Translations under genes and position numbers: made by a program
Shown: positions 62,609 to 64,000 of the stretch, one piece after another
Position numbering within the stretch: the stretch's first letter is position 1
How the letters are laid out: each line of letters opens with the position of its first letter
Notes under the pieces: model-generated
What the model was told of the DNA's origin: nothing
The model's input: the letters and a program-made list of their open reading frames with translations, nothing else
Databases searched by the model: none
From: Corallococcus sp. AS-1-6
Lineage (GTDB): Bacteria > Myxococcota > Myxococcia > Myxococcales > Myxococcaceae
Length of the DNA stretch: 64,000 nucleotides
NCBI RefSeq assembly: GCF_020037015.1
Contig: NZ_JAIQDE010000025.1
Span: 90,832-154,831 of the forward strand
Direction of reading: 5' to 3'

Positions 62609-63322
62609 TCAGGTGCCCCAGGGGCGGAGCGGGGTGAGCAGCCCCGCCGCCTGGAGGCGCGCCTGGACGTCCGCGGCGAGGGCGACGTGGGCGGGGTTGG
62701 AGACGGAGAACCTCTCCTGCGTGAGGGTGATGAGCGTGCCCCGCTCCGGGAGGTGCTCCACCTGGACGGGAGAGGGCAGCGGGGGCACGGGCCCGCGGAA
62801 GTCGGCGAGGTAGGTGACCCAGCCGACGTGCGTGTCGGAAGCGGGCGCTGCCACGAGGTCCCGGTGCTGTTCGGAGGTCGCCAGGGCGAACTCGGGTTGC
62901 CATGCGAGCGCCATGGCACGCACCACGCGGGTCATGACGGGCGCGGTCAGCACCCGCTCCGCGACCGGGCCTCGGGCTGGCGGTTCCAGGAGACAGACCG
63001 AGTTCACATGGGGAGAGGGGCCTCCGCAGAAGCCATGGACCGCGGAGACCTCATCCTCGTTCTCGCCCGCCCAGAGCCAGAAGTTGGAGCTGCCGCGAAA
63101 CCGGTTGCCCTTCCGGCCGAGGAGCTTCGTCAGTGTCCGCGCATCCGTCTGGACCTGAAGCTTGCGAGCCTCTTCGTACGAATCCGCCGCTTCATGCCAG
63201 CGGTTCCACGAGGGCTCGAGCGGGCCGAGCTTCCCGAGGAACGCTTCCAGGTGCTGGGCGCAGTCCTCCACCGGCTCAGGGCGGGCCAGCCAGTAGCAAC
63301 CCGCGTAGTAGGTCTCGGTCAT
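62609..63322 (-). CDS. Imm52-family immunity protein
   Basis: 237 residues. Start MTETYYAGCYWLARPEPVED and a body without signal peptide match the Imm52 family of polymorphic-toxin immunity proteins. It follows the toxin gene on the same strand, 12 bp apart, in the usual toxin-immunity order. It would neutralise the restriction-endonuclease-fold toxin upstream in the same cell. Confidence 0.8.
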   Translation of the reverse strand: MTETYYAGCYWLARPEPVEDCAQHLEAFLGKLGPLEPSWNRWHEAADSYEEARKLQVQTDARTLTKLLGRKGNRFRGSSNFWLWAGENEDEVSAVHGFCGGPSPHVNSVCLLEPPARGPVAERVLTAPVMTRVVRAMALAWQPEFALATSEQHRDLVAAPASDTHVGWVTYLADFRGPVPPLPSPVQVEHLPERGTLITLTQERFSVSNPAHVALAADVQARLQAAGLLTPLRPWGT

Positions 63323-63334
63323 GGCGTGGACTCC

Positions 63335-64000
63335 TCAGGGGGCGGGAGGACGTGGCGGGATGTAGACGACTTCAATCTTGAAACGCAGATTGCTGAAGGC
63401 CGCACGGAGGAACTCCGCGAATGGTTTCTCCGCCACGATCCACCGGATGCGTCGTCCTTCCGCCATTGCCAGTTGGCGCTGGGCCTGGTCGCGAAGTCCG
63501 TTGAACCCAGTGAAGAACTTCTTCATCTTCGCATCGGTCTCAAGGAACTTCGCGTAGCCCGGGCCCTTGGCCTCCAGTAGCAGGTCCTCGATGGGGTCGA
63601 AGCCATCGAAGTCGACTTCATCGTCTCCCTGCTTGAGCCGGTACGCGGAGCCCTTCGGTGCTCCCGTCACCTGGGCCTGATAGTCGCGGGCACGGTCGGA
63701 CATCGACTCATTCACCTGCACCCACTTGCCCGGGCCTCCTGAGCTGCTCGGAAGAGGCGGACCCATCGTGGCCATGGCCACCGCCGTGGACGCGAGCGTC
63801 ACCTCCACCATGCCGTCCACCACCGCCACCGCGCTCACGTCCAACACTCGAGCCGGGTTGAATCCCGCCTGTGCCGAGCCCAGCCGCACGGCGTCCGGGA
63901 AGCGCGGCATCAACGAGAGTGCCGATGACAACCCCATCGTCACGCCGTGACTCACCAGCACCGTCACCGCGAGCACGAAGACGCGCGCCACCTCCGGCCC
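63335..64000 (-). CDS. Restriction-endonuclease-fold toxin (Tox-REase-5-like), partial
   Basis: The frame is open to the window edge at 64000, so the N-terminus is missing. A hydrophobic part (RVFVLAVTVLVSHGVTMGL, TLASTAVAMATMG) is followed by a nuclease domain: DEVDFDGFDPIEDLLLEAKG, the D-x(n)-E-x-K pattern of restriction-endonuclease-fold toxin 5. Imm52 follows. The delivery part (lipoprotein or other) is outside the window; a start at 63991 would be arbitrary. Confidence 0.78.
   Translation of the reverse strand, partial: GPEVARVFVLAVTVLVSHGVTMGLSSALSLMPRFPDAVRLGSAQAGFNPARVLDVSAVAVVDGMVEVTLASTAVAMATMGPPLPSSSGGPGKWVQVNESMSDRARDYQAQVTGAPKGSAYRLKQGDDEVDFDGFDPIEDLLLEAKGPGYAKFLETDAKMKKFFTGFNGLRDQAQRQLAMAEGRRIRWIVAEKPFAEFLRAAFSNLRFKIEVVYIPPRPPAP

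Overview
The window is very GC-rich chromosomal DNA with the gene order and lineage-specific families of a myxobacterium of the family Myxococcaceae (Myxococcus/Corallococcus type). Evidence for this is the SitA/SitI lipoprotein toxin-immunity family with its double-CXXCG partner, a very large parS cluster next to parA-parB-bactofilin, and the origin-proximal set dnaA, rpmH-rnpA-yidD-yidC-khpB-mnmE and mnmG-rsmG. Genus-level assignment is inference. Coordinates were read from the sequence by hand; no searches were run.

Layout. 1-11 kb: the end of a PEGA-domain protein, glutathione synthetase, a TrmN6-like methyltransferase, DoxX, a CapA-like metallophosphatase, an MFS exporter, an SRPBCC protein, a hydrolase, an AraC regulator, a VOC protein and a PhoD-like phosphatase. 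11-15.2 kb, minus strand: a threonine-rich leader peptide with attenuator, thrA, and directly behind it a SitA6-type toxin lipoprotein and its SitI6 immunity protein. 15-21 kb: an M16 peptidase pair and envelope/hypothetical genes, then a CBS protein. 21-32 kb: dnaA, a GNAT gene, a second lipoprotein toxin/immunity-like pair (DUF6310/DUF5953 type), then the rpmH-to-mnmE series. MnmE carries a tandemly duplicated 40-residue insertion inside its GTPase domain. 32-41 kb: cysteine dioxygenase, SppA, aldo/keto reductase, a full-length M16 protease, macro domain, GST, and a Cys-rich lipoprotein.

41.8-55 kb is the origin/segregation part. It holds mnmG and rsmG, with DnaA boxes at their junction, and a TetX-like monooxygenase divergent from a broken MarR gene. 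It also holds a 6 x 72-bp palindromic repeat array, a frameshifted MmyB-like regulator, an SDR, a VOC protein, and 3.7 kb of non-coding DNA with 21 recognisable parS sites. parA, parB and a BacM-type bactofilin follow. Thirteen of the parS sites form a tandem array of about 105-bp period (ten helical turns), followed by a decayed continuation of the same repeat.

55-64 kb: lipoprotein, CoA-binding protein, the ergothioneine pair egtB-egtD, a TRIC-type channel, response regulator, RelE-like small protein, XRE regulator, cupin, and, running off the right edge, a third toxin/immunity pair (restriction-endonuclease-fold toxin and Imm52). The window therefore combines core replication/segregation genes with three separate kin-competition modules and two unusual repeat arrays.
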